Below are positions 16,343 through 23,693 of a stretch of DNA of 64,000 bases, in pieces (the stretch's first letter is position 1; each line of letters starts with the position of its first letter). Below the pieces are notes generated by a model, which was not told the origin of the DNA, did not search any database, and saw only the letters and a program-made list of their open reading frames with translations. A program made the position numbers and the translations under genes. This DNA comes from Obesumbacterium proteus (GTDB lineage: Bacteria > Pseudomonadota > Gammaproteobacteria > Enterobacterales > Enterobacteriaceae). The DNA is taken from the NCBI RefSeq assembly GCF_001586165.1, contig NZ_CP014608.1, forward strand, positions 1,054,001 to 1,118,000. The letters run 5' to 3'.

Positions 16343-18153
16343 CCGAAGAGGGCTCACTCTTACCAGCGATACTGCTGTTCTTATTTGCAGCCGTCGTGGC
16401 GGTGCCGATTGCACGGCGGATCGGGATTGGTACCGTACTGGGTTTTTTGATTGCGGGTATTGCAATTGGTCCATGGGGGTTAGGGTTTATCCGCGACGTG
16501 GATGAGATCCTGCATTTTTCGGAGCTAGGTGTTGTATTCCTGCTTTTCATCATTGGCTTAGAGCTTAATCCTAGCAAGCTGTGGTCGCTTCGGCGCTCGA
16601 TTTTCGGCGTAGGAGCCGGGCAGGTTTTACTGACCGCCGCCATTCTGGGTGGCTTATTGCTGTTAACGGATTTTTCATGGCAGGCTGCGGTTATTGGCGG
16701 AATTGGATTGGCGATGTCTTCCACCGCGATGGCTTTGCAGATGATGCGCGAGAAGGGGATGAACCGCAACGAAGGCGGTCAGCTCGGATTCTCAGTATTG
16801 CTGTTCCAAGATATGGCCGTGATCCCCGCATTGGCGCTAATTCCTGTTTTAGTCGGCTCTAGCAATAAAGATACGGATTGGACGTTTATTGCCATCAAAG
16901 TGGGCGCTTTGCTGGGGATGCTGATTGGTGGTCGTTTCTTACTGCGCCCCATTTTCCGCTATATCGCCGCGACCGGCGTGCGTGAGATTTTCACCGCTGC
17001 CGCATTGTTAGTGGTGCTTGGCTCAGCCATGTTCATGGATGCGTTAGGCGTTTCGATGGCGATGGGGACGTTTATCGCGGGTGTGCTGCTGGCAGAGAGC
17101 GAGTTCCAGCATGAGTTGGAAATCGCGATTGAACCGTTTAAGGGCTTGCTGCTGGGGCTGTTTTTCATCTCCGTGGGTATGGCGCTCAATTTAGGTGTTC
17201 TCTACACCCATCTGCCTGAGGTATTGGCTGGCGTCGCCATTTTAGTGGCGGTAAAAGGCGGTGTGTTATACCTGCTTGCTCGCATTGCCGGAATTCGCCG
17301 TTCGGTACGCATGCAGTTTGCCGCGGTGCTGAGCCAAGGGGGCGAATTTGCCTTCGTATTGTTCTCTGCGGCCAGCACGCAAAAATTATTGCAGGGCGAT
17401 CAGATGGCGCTGTTGCTGGTGATTGTGACGCTTTCAATGGTCACTACGCCGCTGCTAATGCAGTTGGTCGATCGTATTCTGGAAAAACGCTACAACCCGC
17501 AGGAAGAGGACGTGGAAGCGCCGTTTGTGGAGGATGATGATCCTCAGGTGATTATCGTCGGTTTTGGGCGTTTTGGTCAGGTTATTGGTCGCTTGTTGAT
17601 GGCGAATAAAATGCGAATCACGGTTTTGGAACGTGATGTGAGCGCCGTCAGTATGATGCGTCGCTATGGATATAAAGTTTATTACGGTGATGCCACCGAG
17701 CTGGAACTGCTACGTGCGGCAGGGGCAGAGAAGGCGGAGGCGATTGTTGTAACCTGTAATGAGCCAGAAGACACTCTCGCCGTGGTGCACTTGTGCCAAC
17801 AACATTTCCCGCATTTAAAAATTCTGGCGCGTGCGCGTGGCCGCGTTGAGGCACATGAATTGTTGATGGCTGGCGTGAATCAATTTAGCCGTGAAACGTT
17901 TTCTAGTGCGCTGGAACTAGGACGTAAGGCACTGATGGAGCTGGGGATGCATCCTCATCAGGCGCATCGAGCACAGCAGCATTTTCGCCGTTTGGATATG
18001 CGCATGCTGCGTGAGCTGATGCCTCATCATCAGGGCGATGTGACGCAAATTTCACGTGTCAAAGAGGCCAGACGCGAGCTGGAGGACATTTTCCAGCGTG
18101 AGATGCAGCATGAGCGGCGGCAGATGAATGACTGGGACGAAGAAGACCTGTGA
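16339..18153 (+). CDS. kefB: glutathione-regulated K+ efflux system KefB
   Basis: A 604-residue CPA2-family K+/H+ antiporter that opens when glutathione adducts form, acidifying the cell to protect against electrophiles. The N-terminal 380 residues hold about 12 hydrophobic segments with the conserved FLLFIGLELNP-type and QDMAVIPAL motifs; the C-terminal Rossmann RCK domain starts near residue 400 with VIIVGFGRFGQVIGRLL. Its ATG overlaps the expected kefG stop. Length is near that of E. coli KefB. Confidence 0.96.
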   Translation: MTEEGSLLPAILLFLFAAVVAVPIARRIGIGTVLGFLIAGIAIGPWGLGFIRDVDEILHFSELGVVFLLFIIGLELNPSKLWSLRRSIFGVGAGQVLLTAAILGGLLLLTDFSWQAAVIGGIGLAMSSTAMALQMMREKGMNRNEGGQLGFSVLLFQDMAVIPALALIPVLVGSSNKDTDWTFIAIKVGALLGMLIGGRFLLRPIFRYIAATGVREIFTAAALLVVLGSAMFMDALGVSMAMGTFIAGVLLAESEFQHELEIAIEPFKGLLLGLFFISVGMALNLGVLYTHLPEVLAGVAILVAVKGGVLYLLARIAGIRRSVRMQFAAVLSQGGEFAFVLFSAASTQKLLQGDQMALLLVIVTLSMVTTPLLMQLVDRILEKRYNPQEEDVEAPFVEDDDPQVIIVGFGRFGQVIGRLLMANKMRITVLERDVSAVSMMRRYGYKVYYGDATELELLRAAGAEKAEAIVVTCNEPEDTLAVVHLCQQHFPHLKILARARGRVEAHELLMAGVNQFSRETFSSALELGRKALMELGMHPHQAHRAQQHFRRLDMRMLRELMPHHQGDVTQISRVKEARRELEDIFQREMQHERRQMNDWDEEDL

Positions 18154-18179
18154 AAAAGGTCTACGAATAAGGTAACAAA

Positions 18180-18374
18180 ATGAAAAAGAGATTTATTGCA
18201 GGAGCAACCTGTCCCGCCTGTAAGGCACAGGATACGTTGGTGGTGTGGCGAGAGAATAATATTGAGCATGCTGAGTGTGTTAAGTGCGGGCATCAGCTAA
18301 GTCAGCCAGAGGCGGATGTCAGCGAGCATGTACAGCATAACAACCAAATGATCGGTATTTTTAAGCCAGAATAA
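18180..18374 (+). CDS. yheV: YheV family zinc-ribbon-like protein
   Basis: A 64-residue protein of the YheV (DUF2387) family, of unknown function. Two CxxC pairs (CPAC at about residues 11-14 and CVKC at 33-36) are likely to bind zinc. It lies 26 bp after kefB with AAGG upstream, in the order kefG-kefB-yheV seen in E. coli, so probably the same operon. Confidence 0.92.
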   Translation: MKKRFIAGATCPACKAQDTLVVWRENNIEHAECVKCGHQLSQPEADVSEHVQHNNQMIGIFKPE

Positions 18375-18481
18375 GCGGCAAGGGTGGCGTTTCAGCGAGG
18401 GATTTTTTATCCTTGTGGGTACAGTGGCGCAAAATTCCGCTACAATCTGCGCCAATTTAGTTTCCAACGCTAGGAGATATC

Positions 18482-19132
18482 ATGAAAGTAGCAAAAGACC
18501 TGGTGGTCAGCTTGGCCTATCAGGTACGTACAGAAGACGGTGTTTTAGTTGATGAATCTCCGGTGAGTGCACCGTTGGATTATCTGCACGGACATGGCTC
18601 CCTGATTTCTGGGCTGGAAGCAGCTCTGGAAGGTCACGCTGAAGGCGATAGCTTTGACGTTCACGTTGGCGCTAATGACGCTTACGGCAACTACGATGAA
18701 AATCTGGTTCAGCGCGTTCCTAAAGACGTGTTCATGGGCGTTGACGAACTGCAGGTTGGCATGCGTTTCTTAGCTGAAACCGATCAGGGTCCAGTTCCAG
18801 TTGAAATTACCGAAGTTGACGACGACCACGTTGTTGTTGATGGTAACCACATGCTGGCTGGCCAGAACCTGAACTTCCACGTTGAAGTTATCGCAATCCG
18901 TGAAGCAACAGCTGAAGAGCTGGAGCATGGTCACGTACACGGCGAGCACGATCATCACCACGAACACGGCGAAGGCTGCTGTGGTGGTCACGGCCACGAA
19001 CACGGTCACGACCATGGTGAAGAAGGCGGTTGCTGTGGTGGTCACGGCCACGAACACGGTCACGACCATGGTGAAGAAGGCGGTTGCTGTGGTGGTAATG
19101 GCAAAGGCAACGGTGGTTGCGGCTGTCATTAA
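18482..19132 (+). CDS. slyD: FKBP-type peptidyl-prolyl isomerase / metallochaperone SlyD
   Basis: A 216-residue cytoplasmic protein. The FKBP domain is at residues 1-69 and about 130-150, with the insert-in-flap chaperone domain between; it catalyses proline isomerisation and assists folding. The C-terminal 65 residues are rich in His, Cys and Gly and in E. coli bind Ni2+ for hydrogenase maturation. Here that tail holds two identical 18-residue units plus the start of a third, making the protein longer than the 196 residues of E. coli. AGGAG precedes the ATG; a bidirectional terminator follows. Confidence 0.96.
   Translation: MKVAKDLVVSLAYQVRTEDGVLVDESPVSAPLDYLHGHGSLISGLEAALEGHAEGDSFDVHVGANDAYGNYDENLVQRVPKDVFMGVDELQVGMRFLAETDQGPVPVEITEVDDDHVVVDGNHMLAGQNLNFHVEVIAIREATAEELEHGHVHGEHDHHHEHGEGCCGGHGHEHGHDHGEEGGCCGGHGHEHGHDHGEEGGCCGGNGKGNGGCGCH
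18977..19096 (+). repeat. 54-bp tandem repeat in slyD tail
   Basis: Two identical 54-bp units (18977-19030 and 19031-19084) and 12 bp of a third (19085-19096). The unit is a multiple of three and encodes 18 residues made of CCGG, a GH/EH/DH-rich stretch and GEEGG. Copy-number change by slippage or recombination would keep the frame. Confidence 0.95.
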
Positions 19133-19155
19133 TTCTGTGATTGATAAGCAGAATG

Positions 19156-19181
19156 AAAAAAGCGGCCTTGGCCGCTTTTTT
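19156..19181. terminator. bidirectional terminator of slyD and slyX
   Basis: An 11-bp stem, AAAAAAGCGGC with GCCGCTTTTTT, around a 4-nt loop. The T-run works for slyD on the plus strand and the A-run for slyX on the minus strand. Confidence 0.93.
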
Positions 19182-19197
19182 GTTGTTGAATCATCGC

Positions 19198-19431
19198 TCA
19201 ATAGTGGGGTGGCGGTGTTTCTTCTGATGGGTGAGCCATCATCGACGGCTGTGCCGCTTTAAGCTTATCCACCAGTAAATGCATTTGTTCGCGGTATTTA
19301 TTCATCTCTAGCTGAAGGGCGATAACCGTCTGGTTAAGCTCCTCAATCGTTATTTCCTGAAAAGCCAGTCGGCTTTCGAGCATTTCAAATCGGGATTCAA
19401 GCTCTTCGCGATCCCAAGCCGATGGTTGCAT
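19198..19431 (-). CDS. slyX: SlyX family protein
   Basis: A 77-residue coiled-coil protein of unknown function. The ESRLAFQEITIEELN core and the EETPPPHY C-terminus match E. coli SlyX. I chose the ATG at 19431 because GAGGA lies about eight bases upstream; it gives MQPSAWDREELE, slightly longer than E. coli (72 residues). An upstream ATG would add 12 unlike residues. It is convergent with slyD. Confidence 0.9.
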   Translation of the reverse strand: MQPSAWDREELESRFEMLESRLAFQEITIEELNQTVIALQLEMNKYREQMHLLVDKLKAAQPSMMAHPSEETPPPHY

Positions 19432-19558
19432 AATCTTTCCTCTGAAAACGGTGTAGTTTCTGTTCACAATTTCATAGGTGAAATTTCACCTCATAATCGT
19501 TATTTTACCCGTAAAGCAGGCGAATTGCGCGTTACGCTTGTTGATTGGCTCAGCGAGT

Positions 19559-19586
19559 GAAACTTTTTAGGCATGTTGTAGTCTGA
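19559..19586 (+). promoter_or_regulatory. predicted sigma-E promoter of fkpA
   Basis: GAAACTT at 19559-19565 and TCTGA at 19582-19586, separated by exactly 16 bp, match the sigma-E (RpoE) consensus. fkpA is a known sigma-E target in E. coli. The start of transcription would be near 19592, about 110 nt before the ATG. Confidence 0.8.
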
Positions 19587-19703
19587 ATTTATTAGACTGG
19601 CACGCTTAGTGATTGTTTTATGCGTCAACTGACCGCTATAGTAGCCAACTACATTTAGCTCATCGTTATTTAAGGTAATTTGCCTTAAAGTTTGGAGAAA
19701 TGG

Positions 19704-20522
19704 ATGAAATCTTTTTTTAAAGTTACTGTGCTGGCAACCACAATGGCTCTGGCTCTGAATGCATCAGCGTTCGCCGCTGACGCAGCTAAAGCTGCAGATG
19801 CTGCGCCGACAGCAACTAACAGCAAATTCAAGAATGACGATCAGCAGGCAGCATACGCATTAGGTGCTTCTCTGGGACGTTATATGGAAAACTCCCTGAA
19901 AGAGCAGGAAAAACTGGGCATCAAGTTGGATAAAGACCAGCTGATCGCCGGTGTTCAAGATGCTTTCGCAGGTAAAAGCAAGCTGACCGACCAAGAAATC
20001 GAAGGCACTCTGCAGGGCTTTGAAGCACGCGTAAAAGCATCTGCACAGGCTAAGATGGAACAAGATGCTAAAGCTAACGCAGATGCGGGCAAAAAATTCC
20101 GTGATGCGTTCGCTAAAGAGAAAAACGTTAAAACCACCAAAACTGGCCTGATGTATCAAGTTGATAAAGAAGGTACCGGTGCTGAGCCAAAAGACAGCGA
20201 TACCGTAGTGGTTAACTACAAAGGTACTCTGACCGATGGCACTGAGTTCGATAACTCATACAGCCGTGGTGAGCCACTGTCTTTCCGTCTTGATGGCGTT
20301 ATCCCAGGCTGGACCGAAGGCCTGAAACACATCAAAAAAGGCGGCAAAATCAAGCTGGTCATCCCACCAGAATTGGCATATGGCAAAACTGGCGTCCCAG
20401 GCATCCCAGCAAACTCTACGCTGGTATTTGATGTAGAACTGTTGGACGTTAAAGCTGCACCAAAAGCTGATGCGAAAGCAGAAGCTCCAGCAAAAGCTGA
20501 CGCAGCGAAAGCAGGCAAGTAA
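19704..20522 (+). CDS. fkpA: periplasmic FKBP-type isomerase and chaperone FkpA
   Basis: A 272-residue periplasmic folding factor. Signal peptide at about residues 1-24 (MKSFFKVTVLATTMALALNA, then SAFA cleavage), a helical N-terminal dimerisation domain to about 135 (YALGASLGRYMENSL), and an FKBP domain whose active-site segments FDNSYSRGEPLSF, VIPGWTEGL and IPPELAYG are intact. The last 20 residues are an Ala/Lys-rich tail. The ATG at 19704 has GGAG at 19694-19697 and gives the E. coli start; a TTG at 19692 is rejected. Confidence 0.96.
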   Translation: MKSFFKVTVLATTMALALNASAFAADAAKAADAAPTATNSKFKNDDQQAAYALGASLGRYMENSLKEQEKLGIKLDKDQLIAGVQDAFAGKSKLTDQEIEGTLQGFEARVKASAQAKMEQDAKANADAGKKFRDAFAKEKNVKTTKTGLMYQVDKEGTGAEPKDSDTVVVNYKGTLTDGTEFDNSYSRGEPLSFRLDGVIPGWTEGLKHIKKGGKIKLVIPPELAYGKTGVPGIPANSTLVFDVELLDVKAAPKADAKAEAPAKADAAKAGK

Positions 20523-20537
20523 TTAACTTGAATGTTT

Positions 20538-20570
20538 AAAAAAAGCCGTGGAATATTCCACGGCTTTTTT
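20538..20570 (+). terminator. intrinsic terminator of fkpA
   Basis: A near-perfect palindrome, AAAAAAGCCGTGGAA followed by TTCCACGGCTTTTTT, ends with a run of T shortly after the fkpA stop. Confidence 0.93.
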
Positions 20571-20729
20571 GTTTTTTATCGTTGGAAGGTAAAAAAAACT
20601 TTTACCCCGCTGGCCTCAAGGATTTTAATAGGGCAGCTTTGCTAAACTTTATTTGCTAACTAGCACGTTTTCTTGAATCTGCATCCATAGATGGATGCGT
20701 AGCTAAATCCTCCGTGGGGGTTGTCTTCA

Positions 20730-21452
20730 ATGTCCAATACGCTTATGCCTGGTGACACCAGTGAGCTCGATTTACTGGATGAGCGTCCGTTCAGCCAGAC
20801 CGATCATGAAATTTTGAAATCATACGAAGCCGTTGTTGATGGTCTTGCTATGCTCATTGGCTCTCATTGCGAAATCGTTTTGCATTCGCTTGAGGACTTG
20901 AAATGTTCAGCGGTACGCATTGCTAACGGTGAGCATACAGGACGAAAAATCGGTTCGCCGATTACCGATTTAGCCCTGCGCATGCTGCACGATATGGCCG
21001 GTGAAGATAGCAGCGTGTCAAAAGCGTACTTCACTCGCGCAAAAAGCGGCGTGTTGATGAAGTCGGTTACGATTGCTATTCGTAACAAAGAGCAGCGCGT
21101 TATTGGTCTGCTGTGTATCAACATGAATCTGGATGTGCCTTTCTCACAGATCATGGAAACCTTCATTCCTAAGGCTTCGCAAGACGTTGCTTCTTCAGTG
21201 AATTTTGCCTCTTCCGTGGATGACTTGGTGGCGCAGACGTTAGAGTTCACCATCGAAGAAGTAAATGCTGACCGTTCTGTATCAAACAATGCGAAGAATC
21301 GCCAAATTGTGCTGAACCTGCATGAAAAGGGCATTTTTGATATCAAAGACGCCATTAATCAGGTTGCCGACCGTCTGAATATCTCTAAGCACACGGTGTA
21401 TCTGTATATTCGCCAGTTCAAAAGTGGCGACCTACAGGGCAGCGATCGCTAA
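20730..21452 (+). CDS. yheO: YheO family PAS-like/HTH regulator
   Basis: A 240-residue putative transcriptional regulator. The YheO PAS-like domain covers about residues 20-135 (SYEAVVDGLAMLIGSHCEIV) and a C-terminal helix-turn-helix covers about 175-235 (ADRLNISKHTVYLYIRQFK). Closely similar to E. coli YheO and related to DauR; no ligand or targets can be read here. The ATG at 20730, nine bases after GGGGG, aligns with E. coli; a TTG at 20721 is less likely. Its stop overlaps the tusD start by one base (TAATG). Confidence 0.92.
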   Translation: MSNTLMPGDTSELDLLDERPFSQTDHEILKSYEAVVDGLAMLIGSHCEIVLHSLEDLKCSAVRIANGEHTGRKIGSPITDLALRMLHDMAGEDSSVSKAYFTRAKSGVLMKSVTIAIRNKEQRVIGLLCINMNLDVPFSQIMETFIPKASQDVASSVNFASSVDDLVAQTLEFTIEEVNADRSVSNNAKNRQIVLNLHEKGIFDIKDAINQVADRLNISKHTVYLYIRQFKSGDLQGSDR

Positions 21453-21841
21453 TGCTAAGCTACTCCTTGTTTGTGACAGGCCCTGCTTATGGCACGCAGG
21501 CGGCGAGTAGCGCCTACCAGTTTGCTCAGGCACTGGTGGCCAGCGAGCACCAATTGGTCAGCGTGTTCTTCTACCGAGAGGGCGTGAGTAACGCTAATCA
21601 GCTGACATCTCCGGCGAGTGATGAGTTCGATTTGGTTCGTGCATGGCAGAAATTAGCGCAGGAACATAACGTGGTGCTGAATGTGTGCGTTGCGGCAGCG
21701 CTGCGTCGCGGTGTGGTTTCAAAAGATGAGGCTGCACAACTTGGCTTACCTGCCGCCAATTTGCAGGATGGCTTTGTCTTGAGTGGGCTAGGTTCACTGG
21801 CTGAAGCCGCATTGACCTGCGATCGCATCATGCAATTCTGA
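21452..21841 (+). CDS. tusD: sulfurtransferase complex subunit TusD
   Basis: A 129-residue subunit of the TusBCD hexamer, which relays sulfur from TusA to TusE on the way to MnmA for 2-thiolation of wobble uridine in tRNA Lys, Glu and Gln. The active cysteine is C79 in the LNVCVAAALRRG segment. DsrE fold. First of tusDCB, overlapping yheO by one base. Confidence 0.94.
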   Translation: MLSYSLFVTGPAYGTQAASSAYQFAQALVASEHQLVSVFFYREGVSNANQLTSPASDEFDLVRAWQKLAQEHNVVLNVCVAAALRRGVVSKDEAAQLGLPAANLQDGFVLSGLGSLAEAALTCDRIMQF

Positions 21842-21850
21842 GGGGATGGG

Positions 21851-22210
21851 ATGAAACGTTTAGCTTTTATTTTTACTCAGCCTCCGCATACATCAAGCGC
21901 AGGACGTGAAGGATTGGATGCCTTATTGGCTGCTTCTGCCTTTAGCGAGGATATTCAGGTGTTTTTTGTTGGGGATGGTGTTTTTCAACTTTTGCCCAAT
22001 CAAAAACCGGCTGAAATTCTTTGTCGAGACTATGTTTCAACCTTTGGCGTGATGCCGCTTTACGATATTGAAGACGTTTATATCTGTTCTGAGTCACTGC
22101 GTGAAAGAGGTTTACATGACAATGAGCAGTGGATTATCGACGTTCAACTGCGAACTGCGGCACAGATTCGACAAAATCTTGAACAACGCGATGTTGTGCT
22201 AACCTTTTAG
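21851..22210 (+). CDS. tusC: sulfurtransferase complex subunit TusC
   Basis: A 119-residue DsrE/DsrF-fold subunit of the TusBCD complex. The motif FTQPPHTSSAGREGLDALLA and the DDVYICSESLRERG-like region match E. coli TusC. It lacks the TusD sulfur relay position and acts structurally in the complex. It starts 9 bp after tusD with GGGATGGG upstream. Confidence 0.94.
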   Translation: MKRLAFIFTQPPHTSSAGREGLDALLAASAFSEDIQVFFVGDGVFQLLPNQKPAEILCRDYVSTFGVMPLYDIEDVYICSESLRERGLHDNEQWIIDVQLRTAAQIRQNLEQRDVVLTF

Positions 22211-22228
22211 CCTTTGGTGATACTTTAC

Positions 22229-22516
22229 ATGTTACATACGCTGGCAAAGTCTCCAACCTCAGCAGATCTGACAACTCTTTGCGCTATTGTGGACAATAAT
22301 GACGCTATCGTGCTTCTTCAGGATGGTGTTCTGTGTGGGCTAGCAAATACCCACGCTCTTGAAAAGCTCATTTCTGCCTCCACATCCCTATATGCGCTGA
22401 ATGTCGATGTTATTGCTCGAGGTTTGAGTGCTCGAATTTCATCCAATATCGTGTTGTTAGACTATAATCAGTTCGTTGAACTGAGTGCCAAACACCCTCA
22501 GCAAGTATCTTGGTGA
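22229..22516 (+). CDS. tusB: sulfurtransferase complex subunit TusB
   Basis: A 95-residue DsrH-family subunit of TusBCD. The LLQDGV and YALNVDVIARGLSARIS segments match E. coli TusB, which is also 95 residues. I chose the ATG at 22229 (MLHTLAKSP), as in E. coli, over a GTG at 22214. Last gene of tusDCB; the rpsL promoter follows. Confidence 0.93.
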   Translation: MLHTLAKSPTSADLTTLCAIVDNNDAIVLLQDGVLCGLANTHALEKLISASTSLYALNVDVIARGLSARISSNIVLLDYNQFVELSAKHPQQVSW

Positions 22517-22537
22517 GAATGCGATCTTGTATATTTC

Positions 22538-22566
22538 TTGACACCTATACTGGGCAGCCATAAAAT
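22538..22566 (+). promoter_or_regulatory. str operon promoter
   Basis: TTGACA at 22538-22543, a 17-bp spacer, and TAAAAT at 22561-22566: a strong sigma-70 promoter about 90 bp before rpsL. It should drive rpsL-rpsG-fusA-tuf. Confidence 0.85.
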
Positions 22567-22658
22567 TCTGCGTCCTCATATTTTGCCCATGGCTTTATGG
22601 GGAGATTTATCACACTTGTTTACGAAGCAAAAAACGAAGCAAATACCAGGAGCTATTA

Positions 22659-23033
22659 ATGGCAACAATTAATCAGCTGGTACGCAAACCACGCTCCATG
22701 AAGGTTGCTAAAAGCAACGTTCCTGCGCTGGAAGCTTGCCCGCAGAAACGTGGCGTATGTACTCGCGTATATACCACCACTCCTAAAAAACCAAACTCCG
22801 CACTGCGTAAAGTTTGCCGTGTGCGTTTGACTAACGGTTTTGAAGTTACCTCCTACATCGGCGGTGAAGGTCATAACCTGCAGGAACACAGCGTGATCCT
22901 GATCCGTGGCGGTCGTGTAAAAGACTTGCCAGGTGTTCGTTACCACACCGTTCGTGGTGCGCTTGACTGCTCCGGCGTTAAAGACCGTAAGCAATCACGT
23001 TCCAAATACGGCGTGAAGAAGCCAAAGGCTTAA
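22659..23033 (+). CDS. rpsL: ribosomal protein S12
   Basis: A 124-residue protein of the 30S decoding centre that sets translational accuracy. K43 in the TPKKPNSALRK loop and K88 in GGRVKDLPGVR are the wild-type residues whose replacement gives streptomycin resistance, so this allele looks streptomycin-sensitive. D89 is the residue methylthiolated by RimO in E. coli. First gene of the str operon, with AGGAG upstream. Confidence 0.98.
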   Translation: MATINQLVRKPRSMKVAKSNVPALEACPQKRGVCTRVYTTTPKKPNSALRKVCRVRLTNGFEVTSYIGGEGHNLQEHSVILIRGGRVKDLPGVRYHTVRGALDCSGVKDRKQSRSKYGVKKPKA

Positions 23034-23129
23034 TGGTTCTCCGTTAAGTAAGGCCAAACGTTTTAACTTTAATGTCAAACTCGAACTATAGAGTTTTGGA
23101 CAACCCTGAATTAACAACGGAGTATTTCC
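23034..23129 (+). promoter_or_regulatory. rpsL-rpsG intercistronic region, likely S7 autoregulatory target
   Basis: A 96-nt gap, the same length as in E. coli, where S7 binds this mRNA region to repress its own translation and that of fusA. I infer the same role from position and length; I did not fold it. Confidence 0.6.
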
Positions 23130-23600
23130 ATGCCACGTCGTCGCGTCATTGGTCAGCGTAAAATTCTGCCGGATCCTAAGTTCGGATCAGAACTGCTGGC
23201 TAAATTTGTAAACATCCTGATGGTAGATGGTAAAAAATCTACCGCAGAAGCAATCGTATATACCGCGCTGGAGACCCTGGCTCAGCGTTCTGGTAAAAAC
23301 GAACTGGAAGCTTTTGAAGTAGCCCTGGACAACGTCCGCCCAACCGTCGAAGTTAAATCCCGTCGCGTTGGTGGTTCTACTTATCAGGTACCAGTAGAAG
23401 TCCGTCCGGTTCGTCGTAATGCTCTGGCAATGCGTTGGATCGTTGAAGCTGCTCGTAAACGCGGTGATAAATCCATGGCTCTGCGCCTGGCGAACGAACT
23501 TTCTGATGCTGCAGAAAACAAAGGTACTGCAGTTAAGAAACGTGAAGACGTTCACCGTATGGCCGAAGCCAACAAGGCGTTCGCTCACTATCGTTGGTAA
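23130..23600 (+). CDS. rpsG: ribosomal protein S7
   Basis: A 156-residue primary binder of the 3' major domain of 16S rRNA and assembly initiator of the 30S head; also translational repressor of the str operon. The sequence ends at YRW, like the shorter E. coli B form, without the longer C-terminus of E. coli K-12. ACGGAG lies upstream of the ATG. Confidence 0.98.
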   Translation: MPRRRVIGQRKILPDPKFGSELLAKFVNILMVDGKKSTAEAIVYTALETLAQRSGKNELEAFEVALDNVRPTVEVKSRRVGGSTYQVPVEVRPVRRNALAMRWIVEAARKRGDKSMALRLANELSDAAENKGTAVKKREDVHRMAEANKAFAHYRW

Positions 23601-23623
23601 TCCCTTCATAGTGTTAGTCACCA

Positions 23624-23651
23624 AGCGGGCGCTTCAAGCAAGCCGCCCGCT
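23624..23651 (+). other. rpsG-fusA intercistronic hairpin
   Basis: AGCGGGCG and CGCCCGCT form an 8-bp stem with a 12-nt loop. There is no T-run, so it is a structural mRNA element, not a terminator. Confidence 0.6.
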
Positions 23652-23693
23652 GTGGGTAACTTAACTTGAACGTCCTAGGAATAGAGGAATCAA

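Noticed and set aside
16197..16769. 190-codon minus-strand frame across the kefG-kefB junction
   Set aside because: Opposite strand of two well-supported genes; sequence is Ser/Pro-rich with no recognisable domain.
18977..19096. Tandem repeat as a possible CRISPR array
   Set aside because: Units are contiguous, 54 bp, in frame within slyD and have no spacers. No CRISPR array or cas gene was seen anywhere in the window.
18770..19201. 143-codon minus-strand frame opposite slyD
   Set aside because: It is the complement of the His/Gly-rich repeat codons and gives a low-complexity Thr/Val/Ala peptide. No ribosome-binding site or family resemblance.
22659..23033. Streptomycin-resistance allele of rpsL
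   Set aside because: K43 and K88 are both wild-type lysines.
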